Shown here one piece after another: positions 7,193 through 15,234 of a stretch of 46,260 nt of DNA. Made by a program: the position numbers and the translations under genes. The notes below the pieces were generated by a model. It saw only the letters and a list, made by a program, of their open reading frames with translations. It searched no databases and was not told the origin of the DNA. This stretch comes from Desulfobacterales bacterium (GTDB lineage Bacteria; Desulfobacterota; Desulfobulbia; Desulfobulbales; BM004), in the NCBI GenBank assembly GCA_021647905.1, contig JAKITW010000015.1:1-46260 (forward strand), given 5' to 3'. The first letter of the stretch is position 1. Every line of letters begins with the position of its first letter.

Positions 7193-7325
7193 AGGCCGGT
7201 GGTTTCCGTAAATTTGTAACCCCTGGTGAACGGTTACGTTTACTGAATGTTTACTTTCAGCCCTTGCCGGATTTCCGCCCCCCCCATCGGCCGGATGAGG
7301 GACGCGGACCTTGTTGCTTCTCCTT

Positions 7326-9266
7326 TTACCCGGTCGCGGCGGCCCAGTTCAGGAGGCTGCCGGCCAGCAGGATCTCCCGGTGCCGGGCCGACACCTCCAG
7401 CCGTGCCCGGACCGGCCGGCCACCCACCTCCACGGTAATGGTTTCAGCCCCGGCAGCCAGGGAAGAGCGCAGTTCCCTGATCACCACCTCCTCCCCCTGG
7501 GTGATGGCGTCATGGTCGCCGGGGTCAACAAAGGTAAGGGGCAGGATACCGAAATTGACCAGATTCGCCTTGTGGATCCGGGCAAAACTCTTGACCAGTT
7601 TCACCCGGATGCCCAAAAAGCGGGGGGCCAGTGCGGCATGTTCCCGGGAAGAGCCCTGGCCGTAGTTCTCACCGCCGACCACCACCCCGACCTCGCCCTG
7701 GTCGCGGACCGTTTTGGCCCGGGCCACCAGCTCCGGATCAACGGAATTAAACACATATTCGCTGATCGCCGGGATATTGCTGCGCAAGGGCAGGATCTTG
7801 GCGCCGGCCGGCATGATATGGTCGGTGGTGATGTTGTCGCCCAGCTTGAGCAGTACCCGGCCATGCCAGGTCTCGGCCGGGGCGTCCATCTCCGGGAAAG
7901 GGGCGATATTCGGGCCGCGGACGATCTCGATTGTCTCGGCCTTGGCCTTGGCCAGCGGCGGCTCGATCCGCTGGTCACCGGGCAGGTAGCGCTCCGGCAG
8001 GGTGATCCGCGGGTAGTTGGCCAACTCGCGGGGATCGGTGATCCGGCCCTTGATCGCCGCGGCCACCGCCACCTCCGGGCTGCAAAGGTACACCTGATCG
8101 TTCCGGGTGCCGCTCCGGCCCGGGAAGTTACGGGGAAAGGTCCTGAGCGAGATGGTGCCGGTGGCCGGGGCCTGGCCCATGCCGATGCAGCCGAGGCAAC
8201 CGGCCTGGTGGACCCGGGCGCCGGCCTTGATCAGGCTCAGCATATCGCCCAGGGCGGTAAGATTCTCCAGGACCTGCCGGCTGCCCGGGTTGATCTCAAA
8301 GCTGACCTCGGGGCTGATTGTCTCCTGTTCCAGCACCTTGGCCACCAGCAGCAGATCGCGGAGCGAGGAGTTGGAACAGGAGCCGACCAGGACCTGGTTC
8401 ACCGGCCGGCCGGCCACTTCCCGGACCGGGACCACGTTATCCGGCGAAGAGGGGCAGGCAATGAGCGGTTCCAGGGCGGACATGTCGATCTCGATCACCT
8501 GATCGTACACCGCATCCGCATCAGCCGCCAGTTCCTGCCACTGATCACCGCGGCCCTGGCTCTGCAGAAATATTCTCGTATTTTCATCCGCGGGAAATAC
8601 CGAGGTGGTGGCCCCCAGTTCAGCGCCGAAATTGGTGATCGATGCCCGGTCGGTGACCGACAGCTCCTTGACCCCGGGTCCGAAGTACTCCATGACATAA
8701 CCGACCCCGCCCTTGACCGACAACTGCCGCAAGAGTTCGAGGAGCACGTCCCGGGCCGATACCCACTGGGGCAGCCGGCCGGTCAGCCTGACCCCGTAGA
8801 CCCTGGGCATCACCAGATAAAAAGGCCGGCCGGCCATGGCCATGGCCACATCCAGACCGCCGGCGCCCATGGCCAGCATCCCCAGGCCGCCGCCGGTGGG
8901 GGTATGGCTGTCCGAGCCCAGCAGGGTTTTGCCGGGCATGCCGAAACGCTCCACATGGACCTGGTGCGAGATCCCGTTGCCGGGCGGCGAGAAATAAAGG
9001 CCGTACCGGCGGGCCACTGATTGCAGAAAACGGTGGTCATCGGCATTGCGAAAATCCGACTGCACCAGGTTATGATCAACGTAACAGACCGAAAGTTCGG
9101 TCTTTACCCGCGGAAGACCAATGGCCTCGAACTCCAGGTAGGCCATGGTGCCGGTGGCATCCTGGGTCAGGGTCTGGTCGATGCGGATCCCGATCTCTTC
9201 TCCCTTTTCCAGGCGTCCCTCAACAAGATGCGCGGCCAGAATCTTTTCCGTAACTGTCTTTCCCAT
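7326..9266 (-). CDS. acn: Aconitate hydratase, Aquifex/monomeric type
   Basis: The enzyme interconverts citrate and isocitrate through cis-aconitate in the TCA cycle. At 646 residues it fits the shorter putative aconitase group (TIGR01342-like) rather than the roughly 890-residue AcnA. The N-terminal part has LGSDSHTPTGGGLGMLAMGAGG (about 117-138). The [4Fe-4S] ligands are the cysteines of GSCSNSS (about 295) and GCLGCIG (about 358 and 361). The swivelling domain carries GDNITTDHIMPAG and GGENYGQGSSREHAALAPRF, with the catalytic serine and arginine of the GSSREH motif. The ATG at 9266 has AAAGGAG about 12 bases upstream. It stands alone between repeat-bearing spacers and shows no truncation. 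Confidence 0.95.
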   Translation of the reverse strand: MGKTVTEKILAAHLVEGRLEKGEEIGIRIDQTLTQDATGTMAYLEFEAIGLPRVKTELSVCYVDHNLVQSDFRNADDHRFLQSVARRYGLYFSPPGNGISHQVHVERFGMPGKTLLGSDSHTPTGGGLGMLAMGAGGLDVAMAMAGRPFYLVMPRVYGVRLTGRLPQWVSARDVLLELLRQLSVKGGVGYVMEYFGPGVKELSVTDRASITNFGAELGATTSVFPADENTRIFLQSQGRGDQWQELAADADAVYDQVIEIDMSALEPLIACPSSPDNVVPVREVAGRPVNQVLVGSCSNSSLRDLLLVAKVLEQETISPEVSFEINPGSRQVLENLTALGDMLSLIKAGARVHQAGCLGCIGMGQAPATGTISLRTFPRNFPGRSGTRNDQVYLCSPEVAVAAAIKGRITDPRELANYPRITLPERYLPGDQRIEPPLAKAKAETIEIVRGPNIAPFPEMDAPAETWHGRVLLKLGDNITTDHIMPAGAKILPLRSNIPAISEYVFNSVDPELVARAKTVRDQGEVGVVVGGENYGQGSSREHAALAPRFLGIRVKLVKSFARIHKANLVNFGILPLTFVDPGDHDAITQGEEVVIRELRSSLAAGAETITVEVGGRPVRARLEVSARHREILLAGSLLNWAAATG

Positions 9267-9616
9267 AATCCGAACAACTCCTTTTTTCGTAATCGCGGCA
9301 GCGATGCTCTTAATCCTGAACCGGCCCGGGCAGGGCCCGGAACCGGCATATCAGTGCATTTGCCCACGGGCCGCAACCCGTCAGGGCCGGACACCAGGCC
9401 GGAATTATATACCACAGATCAACCTCCATGCACATTTCTTTGCGCCGGAAACCGGGCCCGGATTGCCCGGGTTCCCGGGAGCAGAGCCGGTTTTCTTTTG
9501 CTTAATGGCGCTGATTCGCCTAGATTAGTGTCCGTTTGCCAAACCATTGTTCCGGAGGGGTTGTACGGTTCCCCGGGCCGGGACCCGGTGAGACCAAAGC
9601 CAGCGGATCGATTTCA
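9267..9616. other. Divergent spacer between aconitase and the DUF362 gene
   Basis: About 350 GC-rich bases lie between two divergent genes and presumably hold both promoters. Several overlapping CCGGGCCC-type inverted repeats are present (for example around 9326-9345 and 9450-9480), but no clear -35/-10 pair or operator can be named. A TTG-initiated extension of the downstream frame from 9536 exists but does not look like protein. Confidence 0.3.
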
Positions 9617-10558
9617 ATGCATCTCAGTTCACAGTCGGTTGCCCTCCGGCGTTGCGCCGTCTATTGCCGCCGGGACCTGAAGCAGGAGGTCGACCGGATC
9701 TGCAACGCCCTCTCCTTTACTCCCGGCCCCGGCAGCCGGGTCCTGCTCAAACCGAATCTGGTCAGCGCCCGGCCGAAGACCTCCCTGGCATGCACCCATC
9801 CGCAATTCGTGGCCGCGGTGGCCGAGTGGTTCATCGATCATGGAGCCCGGGTGATGATCGGTGATTCGCCGGCCTTCGGCTCCGCCCGGCAGGTGATGAA
9901 GGCCTGCGGGATCACCAAGGCGGTGGCCGGGCTGCCGGTGCGACTGGTCAATTTCCGCAAGAAGAGACAGGTGGTTCTAAGGGGTGGGGTGTCGGTGGGA
10001 CTTGCCGCCCGGGCCCTGGACTGCGATCTGCTGATCAACCTGCCCAAGGTCAAGGCCCATTGCCAGGTACTGGTGACCCTGGCGGTGAAAAATTATTTCG
10101 GTGTGGTGGTCGGGGCGCGGAAATCGTTGTGGCACATGCGCTTCGGCGGGTGCCCGGGCCGGTTTTCCGGGTTGATCCTCGACCTGCTCGACCACCTTCC
10201 CAACGGGATAACCCTGGCCGACGGGATCATCGCCATGCAGGGCAACGGCCCCATGGCCGGCAGGGCCTATCCCCTGGGGCTGATCAGCGGCTCAACCAAC
10301 CCGGTGGCCCTGGATACGGCGCTGGGGGCGATACTGGGTATTGATCCGGGCAAGGCTCCCTTGCAGGTGGAGGCGGTCCGGCGCGGCCTGGCCGGCTGCC
10401 GATTGGCAACACTCAGCTATCCCCTGCTGGACCCGGATGGGCCGCGGGTGGATGATTTCGACCTGCCGGAACAACTCCGGCCGCTCCGGTTTGAACCGTT
10501 CCGGATCCTGGCCGGCGGGGCCCGGCGGCTGCTTGCATTCATGCGGCCCGGCCGTTGA
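9617..10558 (+). CDS. DUF362 domain protein
   Basis: This 313-residue protein is read from the ATG at 9617. It shows the DUF362 pattern: VLLKPNLVSARP near residues 42-53, THPQFVAAVAEWFIDHGARV near 62-81, IGDSPAFGSA near 83-92, then CDLLINLPKVKAHCQVLVTLAVKNYFG and TNPVALDTALGAILG. The family often occurs fused to or beside ferredoxin domains in anaerobes; no ferredoxin cysteine motifs are present here. Its biochemical role is unknown. The ATG has only a weak upstream purine stretch, and the frame stays open 81 bases further up to a TTG, but that extension is unlike the family. Confidence 0.8.
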   Translation: MHLSSQSVALRRCAVYCRRDLKQEVDRICNALSFTPGPGSRVLLKPNLVSARPKTSLACTHPQFVAAVAEWFIDHGARVMIGDSPAFGSARQVMKACGITKAVAGLPVRLVNFRKKRQVVLRGGVSVGLAARALDCDLLINLPKVKAHCQVLVTLAVKNYFGVVVGARKSLWHMRFGGCPGRFSGLILDLLDHLPNGITLADGIIAMQGNGPMAGRAYPLGLISGSTNPVALDTALGAILGIDPGKAPLQVEAVRRGLAGCRLATLSYPLLDPDGPRVDDFDLPEQLRPLRFEPFRILAGGARRLLAFMRPGR

Positions 10559-10902
10559 CCGCTTTCGGTTGAACTTCCCCGGGGCTTCCGGTAAGTTTGG
10601 GGGGCGTCGAATGACGAATAATCGAACGGCCTGGAGTTCGTCATTCGATTGTTCGCCACTGGTCCCGGTTAAGGTTAAAGCCCCCGCCTTCAGGCGGGTA
10701 GATTTATCACTTCCAATGGAATCCGGTTGGAAGGGAAGAGTTTTTTACTTCGTGTACGAGTACGTTCACGAGCACGAGCACGTCAAAAACGGGTCTTGGA
10801 CCCGTATCCCGACTTTCAGTCGTTCGGAGATGTTATTTTTTTCTGAAACCTGAAACCTTATTTGATTTTCATATATAACGAGCAACACGAGGAGAACAGG
10901 AC
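10559..10902. other. Repeat-filled spacer upstream of fabL
   Basis: This spacer contains a small inverted motif family (AATCGAACGG ... GTCATTCGATTGTTCG, 10615-10655) related to the longer 109-bp pair at 27807 and 35838. It also holds the IS200/IS605-like element copy A (10659-10824) and a short 7-bp-period run (CTGAAAC CTGAAAC, about 10843-10857). The ribosome-binding site for fabL, GAGGAGA, is at its end. Confidence 0.6.
10659..10824 (+). mobile_element. IS200/IS605-like non-autonomous element, copy A (internally deleted)
   Basis: The first half, from CTGGTCCC through the hairpin CCCGCCTTCAGGCGGG (10683-10698) and GATTTATCACTTCCAATGG, is nearly identical to 22380-22475. The second half, GAGCACGAGCACGTCAAAAA then hairpin ACGGGTCTTGGACCCGT and CCCGACTTTCAGTCG, matches 22633-22683. 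About 130 internal bases of copy B are missing, as is its right terminal hairpin. A short subterminal hairpin and no inverted terminal repeats are features of elements mobilised by Y1 (TnpA) transposases. No transposase is encoded. Confidence 0.6.
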
Positions 10903-11655
10903 ATGTTCAAGCTGCAGGGAAAGGTGGCCCTGATCACCGGGGGATCCAGGGGGATCGGCAAGGCGATTGCGGTCAGATTTGCCCAGAGCGGGGTGCACGT
11001 GGTGGTCAACTACGTGCGCCATCGGCGGGATGCCGAGGAGTGCGCCCGGGCGGTTGAGGCGCACGGAGTGAAGTGCCTGGTGATCAAGGCCAACGTGGCC
11101 AAGGACGATGATGTCCAGTCAATGTTTGCCAGGATCAGCGAGCAGTTTCCCGTGCTGGATTTCCTGGTCAGCAATGCCGCCTCCGGGGTGTTGAAACCGG
11201 CACTGGAACTGAGTTCCCGGCACTGGAACTGGGCCATGGACATCAATGCCCGGGCCCTGCTGACCCTGGCCCGTTTCGCGGTGCCGTTGATGCCCCGCAA
11301 CGGGCGGATAATGGCGGTGTCCAGCCTGGGGGCGGTGCGCGCCATTGAAAACTATACCGCGGTCGGCGCCTCCAAGGCGGCCCTGGAATCACTGGTGCGC
11401 CACCTGGCCGTGGAACTCGGACCCCGCGGCATCAATGTCAATACCATCAGCGCCGGGGCCGTGGATACCGCGGCATTGAAAAAATTTCCCAACCGCAAGG
11501 AGATCCTGGACACCGCCCTGGCCCGGACCCCGCTGGGCCGGCTCACCACCCCGGAGGATGTGGCTGATGTGGCCCTGTTTCTCTGCAGCGACCTTTCCGC
11601 CATGATCCAGGGGCAGACCATTGTGGTGGACGGCGGTTATTCGATCCGCGGTTAG
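10903..11655 (+). CDS. fabL: Enoyl-[acyl-carrier-protein] reductase III (FabL)
   Basis: This short-chain dehydrogenase of 250 residues reduces the enoyl-ACP double bond in the last step of fatty acid elongation, with NADPH. The cofactor motif TGGSRGIGKA is at 12-21 and NAASGVLKP at 91-99. The catalytic pair is Tyr151 and Lys158 with six residues between them (YTAVGASK), the spacing typical of FabL and different from the YxxxK of ordinary SDRs. The motifs HWNWAMDINARALL, SSLGAVRAIENY and GAVDTAALKKFPNR also follow Bacillus FabL closely, as remembered. The start has GAGGAGA upstream. It converges with tilS, with only eight bases between the two stop codons. Confidence 0.88.
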   Translation: MFKLQGKVALITGGSRGIGKAIAVRFAQSGVHVVVNYVRHRRDAEECARAVEAHGVKCLVIKANVAKDDDVQSMFARISEQFPVLDFLVSNAASGVLKPALELSSRHWNWAMDINARALLTLARFAVPLMPRNGRIMAVSSLGAVRAIENYTAVGASKAALESLVRHLAVELGPRGINVNTISAGAVDTAALKKFPNRKEILDTALARTPLGRLTTPEDVADVALFLCSDLSAMIQGQTIVVDGGYSIRG

Positions 11656-11663
11656 CCCGGGTG

Positions 11664-12713
11664 TCAGCCACCCAGATCGCCGCGCAACCGGCCCTGCCCC
11701 CGCGGGAAGGAGAACAGCAGTATGTTCCCCTCCCTTCGGGCCCGCAGCCCGTTGGCAAGGTGCAGGCCGGCGGCCGGCCGTCTGGTATCGATTAATTCCA
11801 GCAGTTGGGCGATGACGCGGAAATCCGGGCGGGTATCCATCAGCCAGCAGGCTGTTTCCAGCAGCCGGCGCTGCAGGGCCCGGGGCTGTTGCCGCAGCCG
11901 GTCGAGGTTTAAGGTCAGGGGCGGGGGGGCTGAGTCTTTTTCGCTTGCTTGCCGGTCCGTTGACTGGGAGAATATCCCGGCCGCCGCTGTAGCGCACAGT
12001 TCGGCGAGCAACGCTTCCTCATCCTGGAGGATGGTCGCGGTGCGCAACAGGGTCTCCCGGATGTTCGGGTTGAAACGTTGGGCAAGAAAGGGGAGCAGTT
12101 CCTGCCGGACCCGGTTCCTGAGCAGGGACCGGTCCTGGTTGGAACTGTCCCTGAGCCAGGGGATCTCCCGGTCGTGCAGATAGCGGAGGAGTTCATCCTT
12201 GGGAATGGCGAGCAGGGGACGGATGTACCTGCCGGCCCTGATGGTCTTCATCCCGGCCAGCCCGGCCCGGCCGGTGCCGCGGATGAGGCGGATCAGGAGT
12301 TCCTCGGCCTGGTCGTCGGCGGTATGGGCCAGGCCGATCTTGTCGGCCTGCTCCCGGGCCGCGGTTTTGTCCAGAAAGGCGTAACGAAGGTCCCGGGCCG
12401 CATGTTCCAGGGAGAGGCCCTTGTTCTCGGCATGCTCGCGGACCGCCACCCGGCCGATGACCCAGGGGATATCGAGTACCGCGGCCCGCCTGCCGACCAG
12501 TTCCTCCTCTTGGGCCGCCTCAACGGGCCTCAATCCGTGGTTGACATAGGCGGCGATTATTGAAAAATCGCCCGGCCCGGCCAGTCGGGCGAGCAGGTGC
12601 AGCAGGGCCATGGAATCAGGACCGGCCGAGACCGCGACCAGCACCCGGTCGCCCGGGACGAGCAGCTGTTGCCGCCCGAGTATTTTTTTTACTTTTTTTT
12701 CCAGGGGATGCAT
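11664..12713 (-). CDS. tilS: tRNA(Ile)-lysidine synthase TilS
   Basis: TilS ligates lysine to C34 of the CAU-anticodon isoleucine tRNA so that it reads AUA. The 349-residue product has the N-type ATP pyrophosphatase loop as VLVAVSAGPDSMALLHLL (about 25-42; the usual SGGxDS is SAGPDS here). It also has AYVNHGLRP, GLAHTADDQAEELLIRLIRGTG (about 140-161) and IRPLLAIPKDELLRYL. The C-terminal domain is the short TilS substrate-binding type. The ATG at 12713 is chosen because LEKKVKKIL follows directly, as in relatives. A GTG at 12764 would add 17 non-conserved residues and overlap the divergent neighbour. It shares a five-base intergenic gap with the methyltransferase gene. Confidence 0.93.
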   Translation of the reverse strand: MHPLEKKVKKILGRQQLLVPGDRVLVAVSAGPDSMALLHLLARLAGPGDFSIIAAYVNHGLRPVEAAQEEELVGRRAAVLDIPWVIGRVAVREHAENKGLSLEHAARDLRYAFLDKTAAREQADKIGLAHTADDQAEELLIRLIRGTGRAGLAGMKTIRAGRYIRPLLAIPKDELLRYLHDREIPWLRDSSNQDRSLLRNRVRQELLPFLAQRFNPNIRETLLRTATILQDEEALLAELCATAAAGIFSQSTDRQASEKDSAPPPLTLNLDRLRQQPRALQRRLLETACWLMDTRPDFRVIAQLLELIDTRRPAAGLHLANGLRARREGNILLFSFPRGQGRLRGDLGG

Positions 12714-12718
12714 GGGGG

Positions 12719-13276
12719 ATGACCATGATCGGTGCGATCCGCGGCAGGGCGAAGGTCTGTTCACCTCTCTTTCATACGGCCGCCTGCCGGGTGGAGTGGC
12801 TCGCCTTTTATGTCATTGCCGCTGATACGGGAATTGCCGGGCTTACCTTTTCCCGGGCCGCCCATGTCCGGGCCTGTGAACGAATCAGCCGCCGTTGTGC
12901 CAACGCCAGGTTTGCAACGGATCGTGGTCTTGGCCGGGAGATTGCTTCAGCGGTCAGCCGCTATCTCCAGGGCAGGAGCCCGGGGGTCGCCTATCCGGTC
13001 TGCTCCCTGCTGCTTGCGGCCGGCACCCCTTTTCAACAGCGGGTCTGGCAGCGCATCTCCGGGATCAGCCCGGGGATGACCCGTACATACGGTGAACTGG
13101 CCGTTGAACTGGGCGGCCCGGGATATGCCCGGGCCGTGGCCCGGGCCTGCGCCGCCAACCCCCTGGCCTTGATCGTTCCCTGCCATCGGGTGGTCGGGGC
13201 CCGGGGTCCGGGAGGTTTTGCCGGCGGCGCGACCGTCAAGCAGAGGCTGTTGCAACTTGAGGCGGCCCGGAATTGA
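12719..13276 (+). CDS. Methylated-DNA--[protein]-cysteine S-methyltransferase
   Basis: This suicide repair protein transfers alkyl groups from O6-alkylguanine to its own cysteine. The 185-residue sequence contains GTPFQQRVWQRISGISPGMTRTYGELA (about 100-126, the DNA-binding helix-turn-helix region). It then has ARAVARACAANPLALIVPCHRVVG, with the acceptor cysteine in PCHRV at about 159, and a final GGFAGGATVKQRLLQLE. The N-terminal half is divergent, as is normal for the family. ATG codons at 12719 and 12725 are both possible. The gene is divergent from tilS, so each gene's promoter must lie inside the other's coding region or further away. Confidence 0.92.
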   Translation: MTMIGAIRGRAKVCSPLFHTAACRVEWLAFYVIAADTGIAGLTFSRAAHVRACERISRRCANARFATDRGLGREIASAVSRYLQGRSPGVAYPVCSLLLAAGTPFQQRVWQRISGISPGMTRTYGELAVELGGPGYARAVARACAANPLALIVPCHRVVGARGPGGFAGGATVKQRLLQLEAARN

Positions 13277-13284
13277 ATTACGAG

Positions 13285-13302
13285 CAATCGAATGTTCGAT
13301 TG
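13285..13302. repeat. 18-bp palindrome between the convergent methyltransferase and lipoprotein genes
   Basis: CAATCGAA-TG-TTCGATTG pairs perfectly (8-bp arms). It lies in the short gap between two convergent genes and belongs to the same AATCGAA motif family seen at 10615, 27807, 34928 and 35850. It could serve as a weak bidirectional terminator. Confidence 0.45.
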
Positions 13303-13347
13303 TTCGTCACTCGTATTTTGTAGAGAATCGACAGCAAACCGGCCCCT

Positions 13348-15234
13348 TCAAGGGGCGTCCAGGGCCGGGCCCTCCGGGCTCGGATATTTACCCTCTAAAA
13401 GGGTGGGATCGTAGCGCCGGATATACCGGTCCAGGTTCTCCAGGTTGCGGCGCACCTTGTCCATGATCCCGGCCTGGGGATATTTCTCGATAATATCTGC
13501 CAGCAGCCGGCGGGACGACAGCAGGAGTTCTTTTTTTCGATCGGGACTGGTGGTCCTTGTCGCCTTGGCGAACAGGATGGCGGCCTGTTTCCGGTTTTCA
13601 GCGGCCACCTGTTTGGCCACCGTCTTAATCTTGATTCCGGCCATGGCCCCGTAATCAGTGGGCAACAGGGCGGTAAAACCCTTGATCGCCTCGTCGTAAC
13701 GGCGCATCTCAAGGGATCTGTTGGCCGCCTCCCACTGCATGGCCAGGGATTGTTCCTGCAGGGCCACCTCATCCCCGGTCAGGAGGGAGAGTGGTTCCTG
13801 TTCAGCCGTGGGGCCGGGCGGAATAATGACCACCGGCTCACCACCGACCCCGGGTCCGGCATTGATTCCGGTGAGCATGGTTTCCACCCGTTCCTGGACC
13901 GCTGGCAACAGATCAGCGCCGGCCAGTTCCAGGAGAACCGATTTGGCCTGTTGTTCATTCCCCTGTTTCATCAGGGTGTTCACCCGCTGGAGCCGGGAGC
14001 CGGCCCAGGCGGTGAGTCGTTCCTCCACCGTCTGCCGAAGGTATCGGGCGCTGGCGGCCAGAGGCGTGCCGGGCAGGGTCCGGTCGAACCGGTCCGCCTG
14101 TTTTATCAGGGCCGGGCCGCCCTGTCTGCCGGAAAACAGGGTCACCCCGCGGAACAGGGTGAGGTAGGCGTTGGTCTCCTCGCTCCGGTCCACCCGTAAT
14201 GCCCGGAGGGCATCCACCTGGACCTGCAACCGTTTATGTTCCACGGCCAGACCGGCATGGGCCCGGGCGAGTTGCTGGTAGAGTGATTGGGCCCCGGTAA
14301 GGTCGCCCGCGGCCAGGAGCAGGTCGGCCAGGCTGTGCTGGCGCTGCCAGGGTATCTGCTTCAGGTCAGTGTTGACCGCTTCGGCGGCCAGCCTGGAGAA
14401 GACCGCGGTGGCCGCCTGGCGTTGGCCGGTGCGGAGCAGTGCCAGGCCGTACTGCTGGCGGGTGACCGCCTCCGGCAGATGTCCGGGAAACTTCCGGCCA
14501 AGACTCTGGAATGCGGCAATGGCCTCGATATCATTGCCCTGGTTTACATAGGCGGCGATCAGGGCCTCGGCCGATTGGGCCGCCATCTTCCAGGAAATGG
14601 CCGCGGTCCGCAGGTGCCGGGCCGCGGGTTCATCCGGCCCGGCGCCGGGAAAGGGGCCGCACCGGCCTTCCATGAATGCGATATCCTGTTGCAGGATATC
14701 GCTCATCTCGCTTTCTTGAACATTGTCGTCCCAGGGAACAGCGTTCCGGACGGCAATAATTCTTTCCCGCATCCGTTGGTAACCGGCCAGGATACGCTCG
14801 AATTCACCGCTGCACCCCTGCCACTGGAGCGGACCGACCATGTCCCGGTCCAGGCCGGCCTCGCCAGCCCTGGTCTCCAGCCATTGACGGAACTTTTTTT
14901 CGTAGGTTGCCAGGCGCTGCTCGACAAAGCGGAGATCCGCCTGGCTGAAGCGGATCTTTTCCCGGGAAGGCGGCCGGAGAACTTCCCCGGCAAGGGGCAC
15001 CTTGATTGCGGGCTCCACGGTCTTGGTCTTTTCGGGCCGGGTCTTCTCGGCCCGGGCCGGTGCATGGACCGTTGGCCGGGGTTGTTTGGCCACCGGCCGG
15101 GGGGCCGGACGAACCACCGGCGCCTTCCGGGTTTTTTCGGGAACAGCTACCCTGGGGGTGCCGCAGCCGGAGAGCAACAGGCCGGCGCCCGCCAGGAGCA
15201 GGAGCGGAGTAATAAAAAATATCCTCTTGGTCAT
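13348..15234 (-). CDS. TPR-like repeat outer-envelope lipoprotein
   Basis: The 628-residue product begins MTKRIFFITPLLLLAGAGLL and has a lipobox LLLSGC ending at about residue 24, so it should be lipidated and exported. A Pro/Lys/Arg-rich linker (about 30-90) precedes a helical region with tetratricopeptide-like segments (for example NQGNDIEAIAAFQSLGRKFP, RTGQRQAATAVFSRLAAEA and AAGDLTGAQSLYQQLARAHA). A C-terminal region ends in ADIIEKYPQAGIMDKVRRNL. Its ATG overlaps the stop codon of the PBP1A-type gene (ATGA at 15231-15234), which implies translational coupling. By context it may be a scaffold or regulator of that peptidoglycan synthase, analogous in idea to LpoA, but this is inference. A Trp/Cys-containing domain around 120-190 is unrecognised. 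Confidence 0.7.
   Translation of the reverse strand: MTKRIFFITPLLLLAGAGLLLSGCGTPRVAVPEKTRKAPVVRPAPRPVAKQPRPTVHAPARAEKTRPEKTKTVEPAIKVPLAGEVLRPPSREKIRFSQADLRFVEQRLATYEKKFRQWLETRAGEAGLDRDMVGPLQWQGCSGEFERILAGYQRMRERIIAVRNAVPWDDNVQESEMSDILQQDIAFMEGRCGPFPGAGPDEPAARHLRTAAISWKMAAQSAEALIAAYVNQGNDIEAIAAFQSLGRKFPGHLPEAVTRQQYGLALLRTGQRQAATAVFSRLAAEAVNTDLKQIPWQRQHSLADLLLAAGDLTGAQSLYQQLARAHAGLAVEHKRLQVQVDALRALRVDRSEETNAYLTLFRGVTLFSGRQGGPALIKQADRFDRTLPGTPLAASARYLRQTVEERLTAWAGSRLQRVNTLMKQGNEQQAKSVLLELAGADLLPAVQERVETMLTGINAGPGVGGEPVVIIPPGPTAEQEPLSLLTGDEVALQEQSLAMQWEAANRSLEMRRYDEAIKGFTALLPTDYGAMAGIKIKTVAKQVAAENRKQAAILFAKATRTTSPDRKKELLLSSRRLLADIIEKYPQAGIMDKVRRNLENLDRYIRRYDPTLLEGKYPSPEGPALDAP

Noticed and set aside
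7311-9020. 569-codon plus-strand ORF across the aconitase gene
   Set aside because: It is antisense to a clearly conserved aconitase; its translation is low-complexity Gly/His/Asp/Pro-rich, typical of GC-rich shadow frames.
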